A stretch of DNA of 64,000 nt from Pinus tabuliformis (lineage: Eukaryota > Streptophyta > Pinopsida > Pinales > Pinaceae). Of this stretch, positions 21,569 to 34,400 are shown one piece after another (positions within the stretch are counted from its first letter, which is position 1; each line of letters opens with the position of its first letter). The position numbers were made by a program, and so were the translations under genes. The stretch is from assembly GCA_031772625.1 (NCBI GenBank), contig CM062813.1, positions 763,220,720 through 763,284,719 on the forward strand, given 5' to 3'. The notes beneath the pieces were generated by a model, which saw nothing but the letters and a program-made list of their open reading frames with translations, was not told the origin of the DNA and searched no databases.

Positions 21569-23103
21569 TTGCAACTAAAGGGAAATACCATTCCTAGAGG
21601 GTTGGTTCCATTAGAAATATTGTTTGACTCAAATGATGTGGCTACTAAGCCAACTAAACAAGAGTTTGAAGAATATGTGGAGGATTGTAATATTGGTGTA
21701 GAAGAAGACTCGAAGATCATCAATTTAGCTAGAAGAGTTCCAAAGGAATACAAAAAAAGATATCATGACCTTTTTAAGGAGTACATGGATGTGTTTTCTT
21801 GGTCCTATGATTATTTCAATACCTTTGACCACAGTATCATACAATGCAAAATTCCTTTAAAAGCTGGGATGAAACCATATAAGCAGAAGCTCAGGAAAAT
21901 AAATTCTTTGTTACCCCTGTCAATTGAAAATGAAGTGAATAAATTATTACAGGATAAGATTATTGTACCTTTGAGGTATTTGGATTGGGTAGAAAATTTA
22001 GTACTTGTAAGGAAGAAAAAAGTGGAAATTAGGCTGTGTATAGATTTCAAAAATCTGAATAAGGCCTCACTCAAAGATAACTACCCTTTTCTTAAAATGG
22101 ATTACATTCTGCAGAAAGTAGTAGGGTCTACTAGAATGTCCATGATGGATGGTTTCCAGGGAAAATTTTAAGGATGGAAATTTATCTTAAATTTTAGAAA
22201 CCTTGGTGAATCCTACTAGTCCATAATATGAAATCTATAAAATGTTTGGAGATATTTTTGTAAAAATATTCAAATTTATAATATTTTTATCTAGTCTATA
22301 TATAATTTTTTGGCGATTTTTAGGGTAAAATAATTTCATTCTATAAAATTTTGGTGAATAATTTTTACAAAAAAATGGAAATTAGCGAATCTTTTTTTTT
22401 TGGAAAAAGTATATAAAATTAGCCCATGGGCGAATATTAGCCCCTAAAATTTTCCCTGATGGTTTCTCTAGATACAATTAGGTTGTTGTACACCCCAGGG
22501 ATCATAAGAAAACAACTTTTACTATACCTTGGGTAACAATTATGTATACCATAATGCCTTTTGGCCTCATAAATAATGGAGCCACTTTCCAAAGAGAAAT
22601 GAATATAGCATTCATTGGAGAACGAGATAAATTTGTAGTGATTTATCTAGATGACATAACTGTTTTCTCAAAATCAGACAAGGAACATCTCCAACACTTA
22701 CAACTCACATTTTAAAATTGTAGGAAGTACGGGTTATCATTAAAACGCATGAAGTGACAATTTTCTCTGAGTGAAGGTAAGTTACTAGGCCATATAGTGG
22801 CCAGAAAAAGAGTAAAAATTGATCCCAAAAGGGTATAGGATATAAAAAAATATTCCATTACCAAGGAATAAAAAGGAAATTCATGTCTTCTTGGGAAGAA
22901 TAAATTTCCCAAGGACGTTCATACCAAACTATGCTGAAATAGTCAAATAAATCGCGAATATGTTAAAAAGGGACAAGGGAATCAAATGGACTAGGGAAGC
23001 TCAGGAATATTTCTCTAGAATTAAAAATGCCTTTGCAGAAGCACCATCCTTAGCTAGCCCAAACTATCAAATACCATTCCTTATTTTCTATTTTGCTTCT
23101 CCT
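21569..23103 (+). pseudogene. Gypsy-A reverse transcriptase (copy 2 locus), split by a MITE
   Basis: Start of the recognised frame reads QLKGNTIPRGLVPLE, the linker typical of this plant Gypsy family. It continues through VFSWSYDYF, the CIDFKNLNKASLKDNYPF motif and motif A (MMDGF, first catalytic Asp). A 302-base MITE is inserted exactly there (22157-22458). The second half resumes with motif A/B and carries YLDD near 22645. Stops (for example LTF*NC near 22713) and the downstream solo LTR at 23104 inactivate it. Unlike copy 1, the N-terminal half is present here, which shows this is the original locus. Confidence 0.88.
22157..22458 (+). mobile_element. hAT-like MITE in RT motif A (complete)
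   Basis: 302 bases, starting CAGGGAAAATTTTAAGG and ending TAAAATTTTCCCTG, a 14-base inverted repeat. It is flanked by the perfect 8-base target duplication ATGGTTTC (22149-22156 and 22459-22466). CAGGG termini with an 8-base duplication place it with hAT elements. It is AT-rich and has no coding capacity, so it is a MITE that depends on a transposase from elsewhere. It shares its ends and internal phrases with the integrase insertions at 7887 and 26392. Confidence 0.9.
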
Positions 23104-25236
23104 TGTTAGGGTCCTATATTTTTTATAGGACCATTTGATTATAGCTAATCGTTATGATGTTTGAAGTCTTGTAAATAATATTTTGTGTTGTAAATTATTT
23201 CCAAAAAAAAAAGGTCAAAACCTTAAGAAAAATAAAAAAATATGCTTGCAAGTGAAAATGCAATGCTAGAGGATAATTAAGTATGTTTATATTAAATTAA
23301 TGACATCATTTAAATGTGATTAAATAAATTGTAATAAGGCCTTGATACTATAGCTTTGGTACTATAGCTTTGATTTTAGTGCAGAGTTGAAAACGACAAA
23401 TGGAGATTTGTCATATGTGGTTAAATGACGCACATATTCCCCGCTCCCGATCACATCGCTTTTTCATCCGACCCCCATGTCTCCCTTTATTTGTGAGGGG
23501 GCGAGGTCCAAATTTTTTTTTACCACTTTGGGCCCCATCTCTATGTTTCTCCTTCTCGTCACTTCACACCCCCACCCTCGCATACCATTAACTGCTCCTA
23601 CCCCCCTCTGAAAGCCACCAACCCTTGTCCCTATTGACCACCTACTCTCGCGCTAACTTTCACCAGCCATGTCCCTGCTCCTCCTCCACTTCTATTCTTC
23701 CACTCGTCCTCCTCCCCCGATCTCACTCTTGCTTACCGTTCCATTCCCACTAACATTCCTGCCAACATTTGACCTCGCTGTAACTCCCACACCAATCACT
23801 ACCTGCCACTTGGACTGTTTTCCTCACTCACCTCCACATCATTTCTCCACATCACCCTTGTGGGCCCCACTTCCTTTCCACCAACCATGTTCCTCCACAT
23901 CATCCTCTAGCTCCATGTCACCTCTCGCCTCCACCTCATATGCATGTTTCATGATCAATTAAAACTATGTTTTTTCCTATACAGAACAATAATTTAAAAC
24001 ATGGTTTACAAACTGCTGAGAATGAATTTTCAAAAACAGAAATAGGTTTTTGTTTATATGATCCTCATGTACAAAAACATCTCTCAGTTTTCTAACAACT
24101 ATTATGGTTTGGGAGATTCGGATGAAGGTTTGCAGGCATATTTTCCTGAATTTTCATGTTTTTAGTCAATATTTTCAAATGCATTTTCCGCGCAGGTGAA
24201 AATGCATTTTCAAAAACTGAAAGAGTTTTTTATTTCTAACATCATAATGTACAAAAAAATCTCTCATTTTTCTAATAGATATCATGGTTTGGGATATGCA
24301 AAGGGATCCCAGTTCCCTATTTTTCATAATTGCGGGAGGAAAAAGCTCAAAGACAGTTAGTGACTTGGATGCCACCTCATCAAATATGAGTTGCTATCAA
24401 ATTCAAATTTCTCTTCTTTGCCACCAGAAATCCACAAAGATAGTGCCAAGTAGATTCATTAGTTTCAAATGTCCTATGTATCAGTTCTATTTGTGTAACA
24501 CGGTTTGAGATATTTCTCACAAATATTGATACTTTTTCAAGATATTTTAGTTTAGAATTTGTATAAATACTTCATAATTTGAAGTAATAGATGTTGGGAA
24601 TTGGATTGAGAAAGAATACCATTAGAGTAAAGTTGAATAGTGGATTTAGTGGCCCTTTTCATTAATACAAGCAAGTTTTTTCACGATTCATGAGTCATAT
24701 CTATGTGGTGAAGTGCTTCTTAGTGTAATTCGTTTTTTCCCTTTGTTTTTTCATATGTATTCAAATATGTTCTGTATTTAAGAAAATTAGGTTCATAATT
24801 TGTTTAAAACACTTTGTTCTGGCTTAAAGAAAAATCAATGTTTTCTATTAAACTTTAAATATAGAATTCAGGTAACAATTCTCTATATCTAAAGTGAATC
24901 CTAATATGTTCTTCCTTCTCCATATCATAAACTACAAGGAGAAAGTAGTATGCCTACCTTGCCCTATTGCACTCAAGCTTGATTATTTCTACATTTTATC
25001 ATCTTAAACCCTGCTGACTCCATTTCCCAATGGATTTTCCTTGTTGTTCCAACCAAACCAATTCATAAACCAAACTCTGAACTCTCATAACTAGCCTAAT
25101 ATCTAATACAACAAAGTTAACTCTTATAGATAGAGCCTTCTATAAAGCTGGTAGGGCTAGTTTCCAACCTCCAAAGTAGGTTTGTGGTTACCTCTACAAT
25201 TATTTCTCAGCCTTAGTAAATTACAGAGTGCTAACA
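23104..25236. mobile_element. 2.13 kb solo LTR (copy 2) inside Gypsy-A
   Basis: Bounded by TGTTAG and CTAACA with a perfect CTCCT target duplication at 23099-23103 and 25237-25241. Its removal joins RT and RNase H in frame. Features are as in copy 1: an early hairpin, a C-rich plus strand at about 23460-23940, then AT-rich sequence. It contains an inverted repeat around 24178-24215 in which AATGCATTTTC pairs with GAAAATGCATT. It carries no gene. Confidence 0.85.
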
Positions 25237-25850
25237 CTCCTAACACAGTAGCATTTGTTCCATTACAAAAAAATAGTGAAGGGCAGGAGTAGCCAATTGC
25301 ATGTTTTAGCCAGGTTCTGAGAGATATTGAATTGAAATACAATATTTTGGAAAAATAGGAATATTCCCTTGTTAAAGATCTGAATGTTGTTCAGATTTGT
25401 GTCCTACAGTCAAAAGTAGTCGCCTATGTCCCTGCAACTACTGTGAAATATATTCTAGTACAAGGTGACAGTGAAGGCAAAAGAGGCAAATATATTGCCA
25501 AGGTTCAAGAGTATGACATGGATATCAAACCCACTAAGCTGATCAAAGGGAAAGGATTGGCTTAGATATTTTGTGAGGCTAATTTCCAATCCTTAGGCAT
25601 CAAATTATTAGCCAACCAAGAAGGAGAAAGTAAGTAAGAAGAAAGGAAAAAAGACATTGAAACCTAAACACAGAAGATCCAGATGAAGTACTTGGTCTTA
25701 GAGTGGTACAAATATCTTGTCCATTATTTACTTTTTTCTGAAATTCCCATTGGATTTTAACAAAGTAAAATATAAGGCCCTAAGACAGTAAGCTCAAAAT
25801 TTCGTTATATCAAATGGTAAACTATATTTCCAAAGGATATTGTTGGAATC
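25237..25850 (+). pseudogene. Gypsy-A RNase H and tether region (copy 2)
   Basis: Same Gypsy RNase H as at 6732 with the same stop codons. Readable segments are TVAFVP, VLR.IELKY, VVAYVPATTVKY-like and QEYDMDIKPTKLIKGKGLA, then a degenerate linker to the integrase. The RNase H would remove template RNA during replication. Small differences from copy 1 include a TAG where copy 1 has TAT near 25290. Not functional. Confidence 0.78.
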
Positions 25851-27255
25851 TTGTTATTATGCCCAGTTGAGGAGGAGATTCCTAAGGTGATTGATGAGTT
25901 TCATAGTTTTGTTTATGGAGGACATTATAGTTGGAGGACCATGGCTCATAAGATTCTCAAATCTGGTTTTTATTGGCCCATGTTATTTGGTGACGTTCAT
26001 GCATATGTTAAGGCTTGTGAAAAATGTCAGATTTTACCTAAGAAGAGGAGGTTGGCACCTCTCCCTGGGATCCCTATCTTTGTAGAAGAGGCCTTCAAAA
26101 AATGGGGGTTATAATTCATTAGAGAAATACACCCACCATCCAGCGGTCAACATAAATGAATACTCACAGCAATGACTTATTTTACTAAATGGGTGGAGGC
26201 CATCACAACCATGAATGCAACTTATACAGTAGTTATCAAGTTTATGGAGGAGGATATCCTTTCTATATTAAGTTGTCCAAGGAATATTATCACAAAAAAT
26301 GCTCAAGTATTCAAGTCATCCAATTTTATTAATTTATGTCAGAATTATAATATCATTTTGGGACACTCCACCGCTTATTATCTATAGGGAACAGGGAAAA
26401 TTTTAAGGATGGAAATTTATTTTAAAGTTTAGAAATCTTAGAGAATCTTATTTGTCCCTAATATGCAAGCTATAAAATATTTGGTGATTTATCTGTAAAA
26501 ATATTCATATTTCTAATGATTTTATATATAGTGTCTAAAATAACTAGGGACAAAACCTCATTCCCTCCTTATTGGCAAATCATTTTTAGAAAAAAATAGA
26601 AATTGGCGAATATTTTTTATTTTAAAAAAACATGGAAAATTAGTCCACCTGCGAATATTATCCCCTAAAATAATCCATGTCAAGGAATGGATTAGCCGAA
26701 TCTTCAAACAAAACCTTAGTGAGAATTCTAAATAAAACTATAGTAGAAAATCAAAAAATTTGGGACTCACAACTAAAATTTGCATAATGGGCTAATAGAG
26801 TTACTACTAAAATATCAACTGTGAAGTCTCCTTTCGAGCTGGTGTATGGAACAACTACGATTTTTTCTGTCCATTTAGGTATGCCAATGGCCAAATTCTT
26901 ATATAAATTTGAGGAGAAGCCAAATTCTCTAACCAGGAGAGTAATTCAACTCGTGGAACTACAAGAAAATAGAGGGAAAGTCACTCAGAATCTGACACAA
27001 TATTAGGAGAAAATGAATGCTCTGTTTGACATAAATGGAAACGATAGACTCTTACAACGATGAGATTTAGTGCTCAGGTGGGATGCTAGGAGAGAACATA
27101 AAGGAAAGCTTGAGAAATTTTATCCCTTATGGTTTGGACCTTTCAAGATATCTGAAACAAAAAGAAGCAACACATTCTTGCTAGAAAACTTAGATGGTGA
27201 AGTGCTTGAGTTGCCTTTAAATAGGCAATTTCTCAAGCTCTATTTTCATCCTTAA
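25851..27255 (+). pseudogene. Gypsy-A integrase (copy 2), broken by a MITE
   Basis: Zinc-binding HHCC module, catalytic core and C-terminal domain as in copy 1, better preserved at the end (HKGKLEKFYPLWFGPFKISET, then a stop after LKLYFHP). The first catalytic Asp is again replaced by TAA and the second position reads ITKNAQVF. A MITE (26392-26679) splits the core before the region that should hold the Glu, and a TAG immediately precedes it. Because these lesions are shared with copy 1, the gene was already dead when the 14.6 kb segment was duplicated. Confidence 0.88.
26392..26679 (+). mobile_element. hAT-like MITE in Gypsy-A integrase (copy 2)
   Basis: 288-base counterpart of 7887-8187, with CAGGGAAAATTTTAAGG at the start and TAAAATAATCCATG at the end. 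An internal stretch around 26537-26565 has been replaced by a different sequence (GACAAAACCTCATTCC) relative to copy 1, accounting for the length difference. Confidence 0.82.
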
Positions 27256-27969
27256 GGAAGTCCACTTTCATCCACTGTATATATCGGTGAGCCATTGTAC
27301 ATACCATATATGCTTTATGTTCTTACTTCTTTTTTTTACGCACTTGAATAAAATGATTCCATGCCCAATGGATAAGTCACTAATTTGCAGGTTCTCAATG
27401 CATTGCTTGCAATTAACTATCCCTTATTGGAGCCAATGTTGTTCTTTTTTCTATATTTTTTTATTCATATCGGACGGTCTCATATTCACCCTGGTGCAGA
27501 GGAGGAAAAATGCACCTAAGTTGGTAAAAGGAAGCAAAATGTGGTGTTGGCAATGTAGTAATCACCCTCGAGAAATGGCAATAGTAGAGAACAATTTCTC
27601 TTTGTGGGCGCAACAAATGAAGAGATGGAGGCAAATGGAAAGTATGGCCCTCACTTAAAATTTGAAAAAGTGTCAGGCAGATCATCGTTCATCGCGGCCT
27701 GACTAGTCTCCAAAAGCATTACCGGGGGCGGGGTACTGGCATGACTAATATGACGGTGCCACCCCACGGAAGATAAAAGTCAACAAAGATAAGAAATAAA
27801 ATCAGTGGCCCGGATTAACTCTAGGGGGTCTTGGGTGATTCTTAGCTCCAGTTCGTCCTCCCACCAAAGAGAGGTGGGGACCACACTCGCCACACCATAT
27901 TCTGAGATGTCGTCAACATCAGCAAGTGAGCACTACAAGTAAAGGGTAAATTTATCCCCTCCATGTGTC

Positions 27970-28048
27970 AACCAATCACCTTCCACCACTTTTCACCCCC
28001 TATGAGCTCACCTTACATCATATTATTGCTTTCTCCAGCTTACAAAAG
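27970..28048 (+). promoter_or_regulatory. Promoter-like block before the 3' ORF (copy 2)
   Basis: CCAAT box (AACCAATCAC, 27970-27979) and TATA-like TACAAAA (28041-28047) as in copy 1. The ACGT element is lost here: CTTACATCAT replaces CTTACGTCAT (28012-28021), a CG to CA transition. The surrounding 27256-28119 has no gene. Confidence 0.4.
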
Positions 28049-28119
28049 CCTGACCGGTAGCCATTTGAATTAAGAAAATTATTTCTCACAGTAAAACCCT
28101 CCTGCATCTCCACTGATCT

Positions 28120-31100
28120 ATGATGTTGTTTGCCTATCAAACAAGTCTAGATCCCCCTCAACGTCATTCTTCTGAATTTCACCCTTTCAATCAGGTAACC
28201 CACAAGCCTTCTACTTATAGTTTTATCCTCATTCTCAAAATGAAGAAACTTTCACTTAAAATGCCTAAAGCATGGGAAGAAAAACCCTCATCCAACATTG
28301 AACCACTCATGGACACAAAATCTCAAATATACGACCCACCATGCCCCTACCACCTATTGAACCTTTGGTTCGACATGTTTGACCACCATCTCAAGGGAGA
28401 AGACCCATTTAGGGTAGTGGATTCGGCGTTGTACTACCAAATTACACCATCTGTCTATCATTTTCCATAGTTTGTTTCATGGCTTGCTACATCCTATGTC
28501 AAAGATACAAATTTCTTTGTATCGCCTACCAGAGTGAAGATCTTAGAGATAACCTCCAAACTGATTGAAAAGGATCTAGTGTACCTAGTTTCCTCCAACT
28601 CTGATAAATTCACTAAAACCACCCTATTCTATAGTTATAACTCTCTCCCAGCTGGGGAGAAACATTATTTATAATAGATGATTTTGGCTCTCGCTCACCA
28701 ATCCCTTCTTATTTCTAACACTTTCCATATACCTTCCTTTAGAGACATTTTCCAGCCCATCCTCACAGTAATTTCCCAACTGATTAGGGAAGATGATTCC
28801 AAAAATGTCACCAAAGCTTCCATAGGGTTTTTGAGAGTTATGATGCATCTAGAACAAATTTTTTGTATTCCTTCTTTCCTAGACGAGTCCATCAAATTCT
28901 AGCTGCACCATTTCTCTATCACTTCATTTTTCAGATACTACTCCATTCTATTTTGTGTGTTCCTATACACCCATGTAAATGAATTTGAATATGTGGGTCT
29001 TAGTCTCATGGATCCACCCAAACAATGAAAGTATGTATTTTACTAGGATGTTGTTTTCCGAAAGAAACCTAACAATGATGGTTATTCTCAATTCATATCC
29101 ACTTATCTGTCTACTACTTACAAAATCATCCATAATGTCGCTCCCCAAGAATCCTTCCCCGACAAAAACAAATCCTCCAACTCAGCAAAGACACTAGGGT
29201 GGGTTACTAGTACTTATTTTAGGACTACACTGAAATTATGGTTTATAGGTGTGAGCTCCCTCCTTATCGTTTACCTGTATTTATGCCCATGAGAATATTT
29301 TCCCTATAATTCATTAGATAGAGTCTACATGTTGATCATATTCACTTTCTTCCTACCAAGAAATGATATATGTTCAAATTGGGAAAGTGTATAGGTCCTT
29401 TCATTGTAAATACCAGGCAAGCTTTTCAAGTAGTTGAAAATTTGTTAAGGGAACTGAACTTTGAAATGGGAGACATTTGGCACTATGACCCCCATGGAAT
29501 GATTTCAAAGAAAAGTAAAAGCATTAATGCCTCATCCTATGATCATGAATATAGGCCAGAAGTTGAGTGGAAAGCTAACTTTGATTTATGGCATATTAAT
29601 ATAGAGATGGAGATTGAGACTCCAACTGCAAAGGAAAAGGCACAACAGAGAAATGTGGATGATACTGGAGATATGGAAATGGAATATGTTCCCTCCAGCA
29701 AAAGAGAAAAAATCCAAGAAGCAGTCAATGAAGAGATTGAAACCAGGTTAACCGAGATAAAGCTGGATCAGCCAGGTTTTTAGGTGACCTTATAAGACCC
29801 ACTTCAAGCTTTTTCTTATTCATCTATAGAAGTATCACTTATGATTTCTATTGGGATCTCAACAATGACACGATCTAGTTGGGCTACAGGGAAGGATATA
29901 GAGAAAAGTAACAAGAATATCATAGAAGAGGTGTAGCAACAACTAATATCACATTTGGTCTGCTACTAGCCTAGACTTCTAGCTTCCCTAGAATTGGAGA
30001 GGAATCAAATGAAATTTTAGTTTCATCATCCCTTAGCTCAATCCCTTCCATGAGGCTCACAATTTAGAACTATGGATGTATCTCTTGACTTGACTAGATT
30101 CCCTCTGCCAAACAAAATAAATTTTCATAGACAAGTGGGAGAGACGCTTTATAATGAATTAAGCCAAAATACTATGACCATCAGAAAATATGAGAAGCTG
30201 TTGGAGAAGGCTGCCACGAAGCTAAAGAAAGAGAGAGCTAATTCTAGAGCTCTACCTTTATAGAATGAGAATTTTAAATAATTGAATGTCAAGTTAGGTG
30301 TGAACCCAGAAGACAAAGTTGTGATAGAGACTCTTATCCAGAGTTCACATGCCGAGATCCAAGAACTAGGGAATAAGTTGAAGATGCCTTGTAGTGAACA
30401 TGTGAAGTCCAAAGAATTAGCCCAGGTGGAAGGAGAAAAAACTATTCTAGTCAAGGAATTTATAGACAGAAATAAAAAAGTAGTGGCCCTGAAGAAACAA
30501 GTTGCAAAGCTCCAACAGAAAATTGATTCTCATATTTGTGCAGTTCTTGTGCTATAGAATCTACAAAATATTACCAAGAAGCTCACTAAGACCCTCAATG
30601 AGATGCTTCTCTCTGAAGGAGAACTCAAGAAAGTGTAGGTGGATCTGGATAGAGCCCAGCATGTCGTCATACAAAAGGAGAAACAGTTGGAACCTGCAAA
30701 GACTAATGTAAAGCTAATCAATAAAAATCTATAGACAACAAACCAAGAAATTATTGAACTAAAAAATAGGCTGAAAGGTAATATGTCCCTTCTACAGTTA
30801 AAACAGTTTATATGGGATGAAATAATAATAGAAGTGAAGAATAACTGGGAGAATATAACCTTGATGGCAGAGAAAAAAATTGAAATCAAGGATTATGAGT
30901 TCTTTATCCTAGTTGCCAAGGAGGAGGATGTAAGAAATGATGATACAGCTAAAAAATTCATCCATTATATTAATAAAAACATAGATAGTGAGTTGAGGTC
31001 CATAGACTTGGTAGAATGGGTAACTGCAATCTTGGAGGTCTCTAATATGATCCAGAAGCAGGCTACTAGAGCCAGGGCCAAGGAATTTCTAGGAGAGGTG

Positions 31101-31424
31101 CTAAAGAATGTAGCTGCATTTGATTTCAAATTCGAGCATAGGGTTAGAGTTGGAATGGCCAGTTGTTGGGACCTTGTAGGACCATTGATCCCATGGGAGT
31201 AGTACAATCAAATTCTAGTAGAGGCTAAGAAAAAATTTGACTCCTCCCATGAGAATACCTCCTCCTTAAAGAGAAAAACAATAGTGAACTATCTCCATAA
31301 TTCATTCTCATTCCATGGTTTTATCCTTCTTTAAGGAAATCCAATGAGGATGGTTCTCTCAAACAATAGAAATCACCTAGAATTATGCTCACATAAGTAC
31401 ATATTCTTCCCCAATTCAAGTTAG
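28120..31424 (+). pseudogene. Gypsy-A 3' ORF: coiled-coil protein (copy 2)
   Basis: Same gene as 9626-12930, with the same order: N-terminal conserved region, YDPHGMISKK motif near 29500, and coiled coil from about 30072 to 30780. The C-terminal block with EHRVRVGMASCWDLVGPL ends near 31200, and the frame runs to a TAG at 31422. The frameshift near 29200 and most stops are shared with copy 1. The longest intact pieces are 29370-29783 and 30783-31202. The latter differs from copy 1 at 7 of 139 residues. Conserved position after integrase in both copies only reflects the duplication and is not independent evidence of function. Confidence 0.65.
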
Positions 31425-34400
31425 CAATAGCATACAAGTGCCATGGTAATGGAAAGACAACATGGCAATGATTGAGCATGGCTAACAACTTGAATCGCAG
31501 AAGCAATGGTGAAAATGAGGTGAAAGATAGTGGTTTCCACTAAGCCCCTTAACATTTTCATGCATGGTTCCTTTTGAAACATGACACTCCTACAAGTCCA
31601 TTGATTGTCCCTTAATGAAGTTTGACCTCATCCTTTAGAATTAGGGAATTCAGCTTATATATTTTTGACAAAGGTATATCATGCACGCTTTTGGGCTTAG
31701 ATTATATCAAATCATGTCTTTAGGTTTATATCATTCCTTTATGACTTTGGGTTAGATATATTTTCTTGATTTAGCCTGGTCACATTTCCCTCTCAGGGAG
31801 TCCCAATTCCCTATACTCTTTATTCAGTTGTTATGTTAATTTTATCAATAAATGAAAATATATATGCATTCCACATAAGTAAGATATCTGACCTTTAACA
31901 TTTATAATCGCTTCAGCATAAAACACATTGACTTTCCAAACTAATATCTCATATGTACACACACATTGTACACCTTGAGGATTAGACTAGAGTATTACAT
32001 CCCCCCCTCCTTATTTTTGCAATGGGCTAGTTTTTCAAGCAAAGACATTGTTTTTTTCCTAAATTTAATCAAGAAACTATGCAACTAATTTGAAAAAAAT
32101 TATGTTTTTATTAACTTGATTAAAAAGCATCACTTCATCAGTGGTTTTTAAACAAAGGAGCAAAATTCATCATACCTCTTTAAATGTACTTTGAAAATTT
32201 ACACACCAAGAATTATGTAAATGCTTAATTTCAAATTTTGAAATAACCCTCGTAAAGATACTTAATAAACTAGTTATTGTTGGTATTTTTTTTAATCATT
32301 CAATTCGACACAAAACACTACCTTTATTTAATGTAAGTAAAAGTATCATCTAATGAATAACTTAACAGAAATATAATCATATATTTTTAATAACTTTAAC
32401 ATTAAAACATTCAATTCCAAAAAACATAACAAAAAAAAATAATTAAGAGTATCATCTAATCTAATTTATCATTTAATAACAAAACTATAATCGTTCTTAA
32501 TTTTGTTTCATATTTAAGTTATTAAAATAAAATTTAAAAAACCTACAAAATAGGGTTGTGTTACCTTAAAATAAAGGTTTTCACTATCATGTCATCATGG
32601 AGCTTTGAAGATACTTTCAAACTTTATTGAGAAATAAATAATGTAAAAATTCAATTTCAGAGAAGAAATTAAGACTTACTTCTCAAATAAAGGAGTAAAT
32701 AGTCATTGTATCTCTTTAAATGCCTTTTCAAAGAGAAAAGGTCAATTCCACACCTCACCAAATTAATGGAAAATAATGGAGAATTTTTATAAGTAAGAAA
32801 AATACTTACAAAATAAAGTCGAGATACTTTTAAATAAAAGCATCAACTGTCATTATACTTTATTACAAATTCAAGTTATTAAAAACATAATCACAAATTC
32901 AATTATTAACCTTGTAATTTGCTATCCATCTAACCCCGACCCACAAGGCAAGCTCAAGTCTTATTATTTAAAAGTAAAGTGTCCATAGTTCTTGGTATCA
33001 TATCTATTTGAAGATACTTTCAAACTTGATTGAGAGATAAATTATGTAAAACTCACTTTCAAAGAAAGAAATTAAGTAATGACTTACTTTTCAAATAAAT
33101 GAGTCAATAATCATTGTACCTATTTAAAGAATATTGAAAGTTATTAAAAATATAATCACAAATTCAATTATTAACCTTGTAATTTGCCATCCATCTAACC
33201 CAGACCCACAAGGTAAGCTCAAGTCTTATTACTTTAAAATAAAGGTTAAAATAAAGGTGTCCATAGTTCTTGGCATCATACCTATTTGAAGATACTTTCA
33301 AACTTGATTGATTGAGAGATAAATTATGTAAAACTCACTTTCAAAGAAAGAAATTAAATAAAGACTTACTTTTCAAATAAATGACTTTCAAACTTGATTG
33401 ATTGAGAGATAAATTATGTAAAACTCACTTTCAAAGAAAGAAATTAAATAAAGACTTACTTTTCAAATAAATGAGTGAATAATCATTGTACCTATTCAAA
33501 GAATCTTTCAAACTTTCTAGATGGAAATGTCCAATTTCACACTTAACCAAATTAATGTGAAAACATTGATAATGCTATAATGGAGAATTTTAACTTTTAT
33601 AAAATGAAAAAGATATTTTGTACTTTTATAAATGAAAAAGATATTTACAAAATAAAGTCATGTTATTTTGCAATAAAGATGTTTAAGTGCCAATATACTT
33701 TATTATAAATTCAAGTTATTAAAAATCTAGTCATGAATTTAATTATTAAACTTATAATGGACCATCCGTTAACCCAGACTTACAAGAGAAGATCAAGTCT
33801 TATTACTTTGAAAAAAAGATGCCCACTGTCATTCTCATCAAACCACTTTCAAAAAAATGAAGTATGTAACCACTTACTTTTCAAATAAAGGAGTCAATAG
33901 TCATCCTACTTTAAGGGCCCTTTTGAAATTTCTAAATGAAAAAGTTCAATTCCACACCTCCACCAAATTGACGGAAAAACTTTTGTGATATTATAATGGA
34001 GAATTTTAACTTTTTAAACGGGAAAAAATATTTACAACCTAAAATTATGCCACTTTGAAATAAAGAAAATCTAACGGCATTGTACTTTATTATAAATTCA
34101 AATATTAAAAATTTAATCATAAATTAAGTTATTAATCTTGTAATTAGTCATCCACTAACCCAAGCCATAATATTATAAGCTCAAATCGTATTACTTTGAA
34201 ATAAAATTATCCACTTTCATTATTATCATACTTATTTGAAGATACTTTAAAAAATAAATTATGTAAAATTTCACTTAAAAAAATAAAATATTGGTGTTGT
34301 TTACCAATGCATCAACTTTTCCTAGACACTAAAAATCATTAGAATCTGATCATTTAAAAAAAAAATTACAGTGAGAGTGCTTGAATCCAGTTTTTGATCG

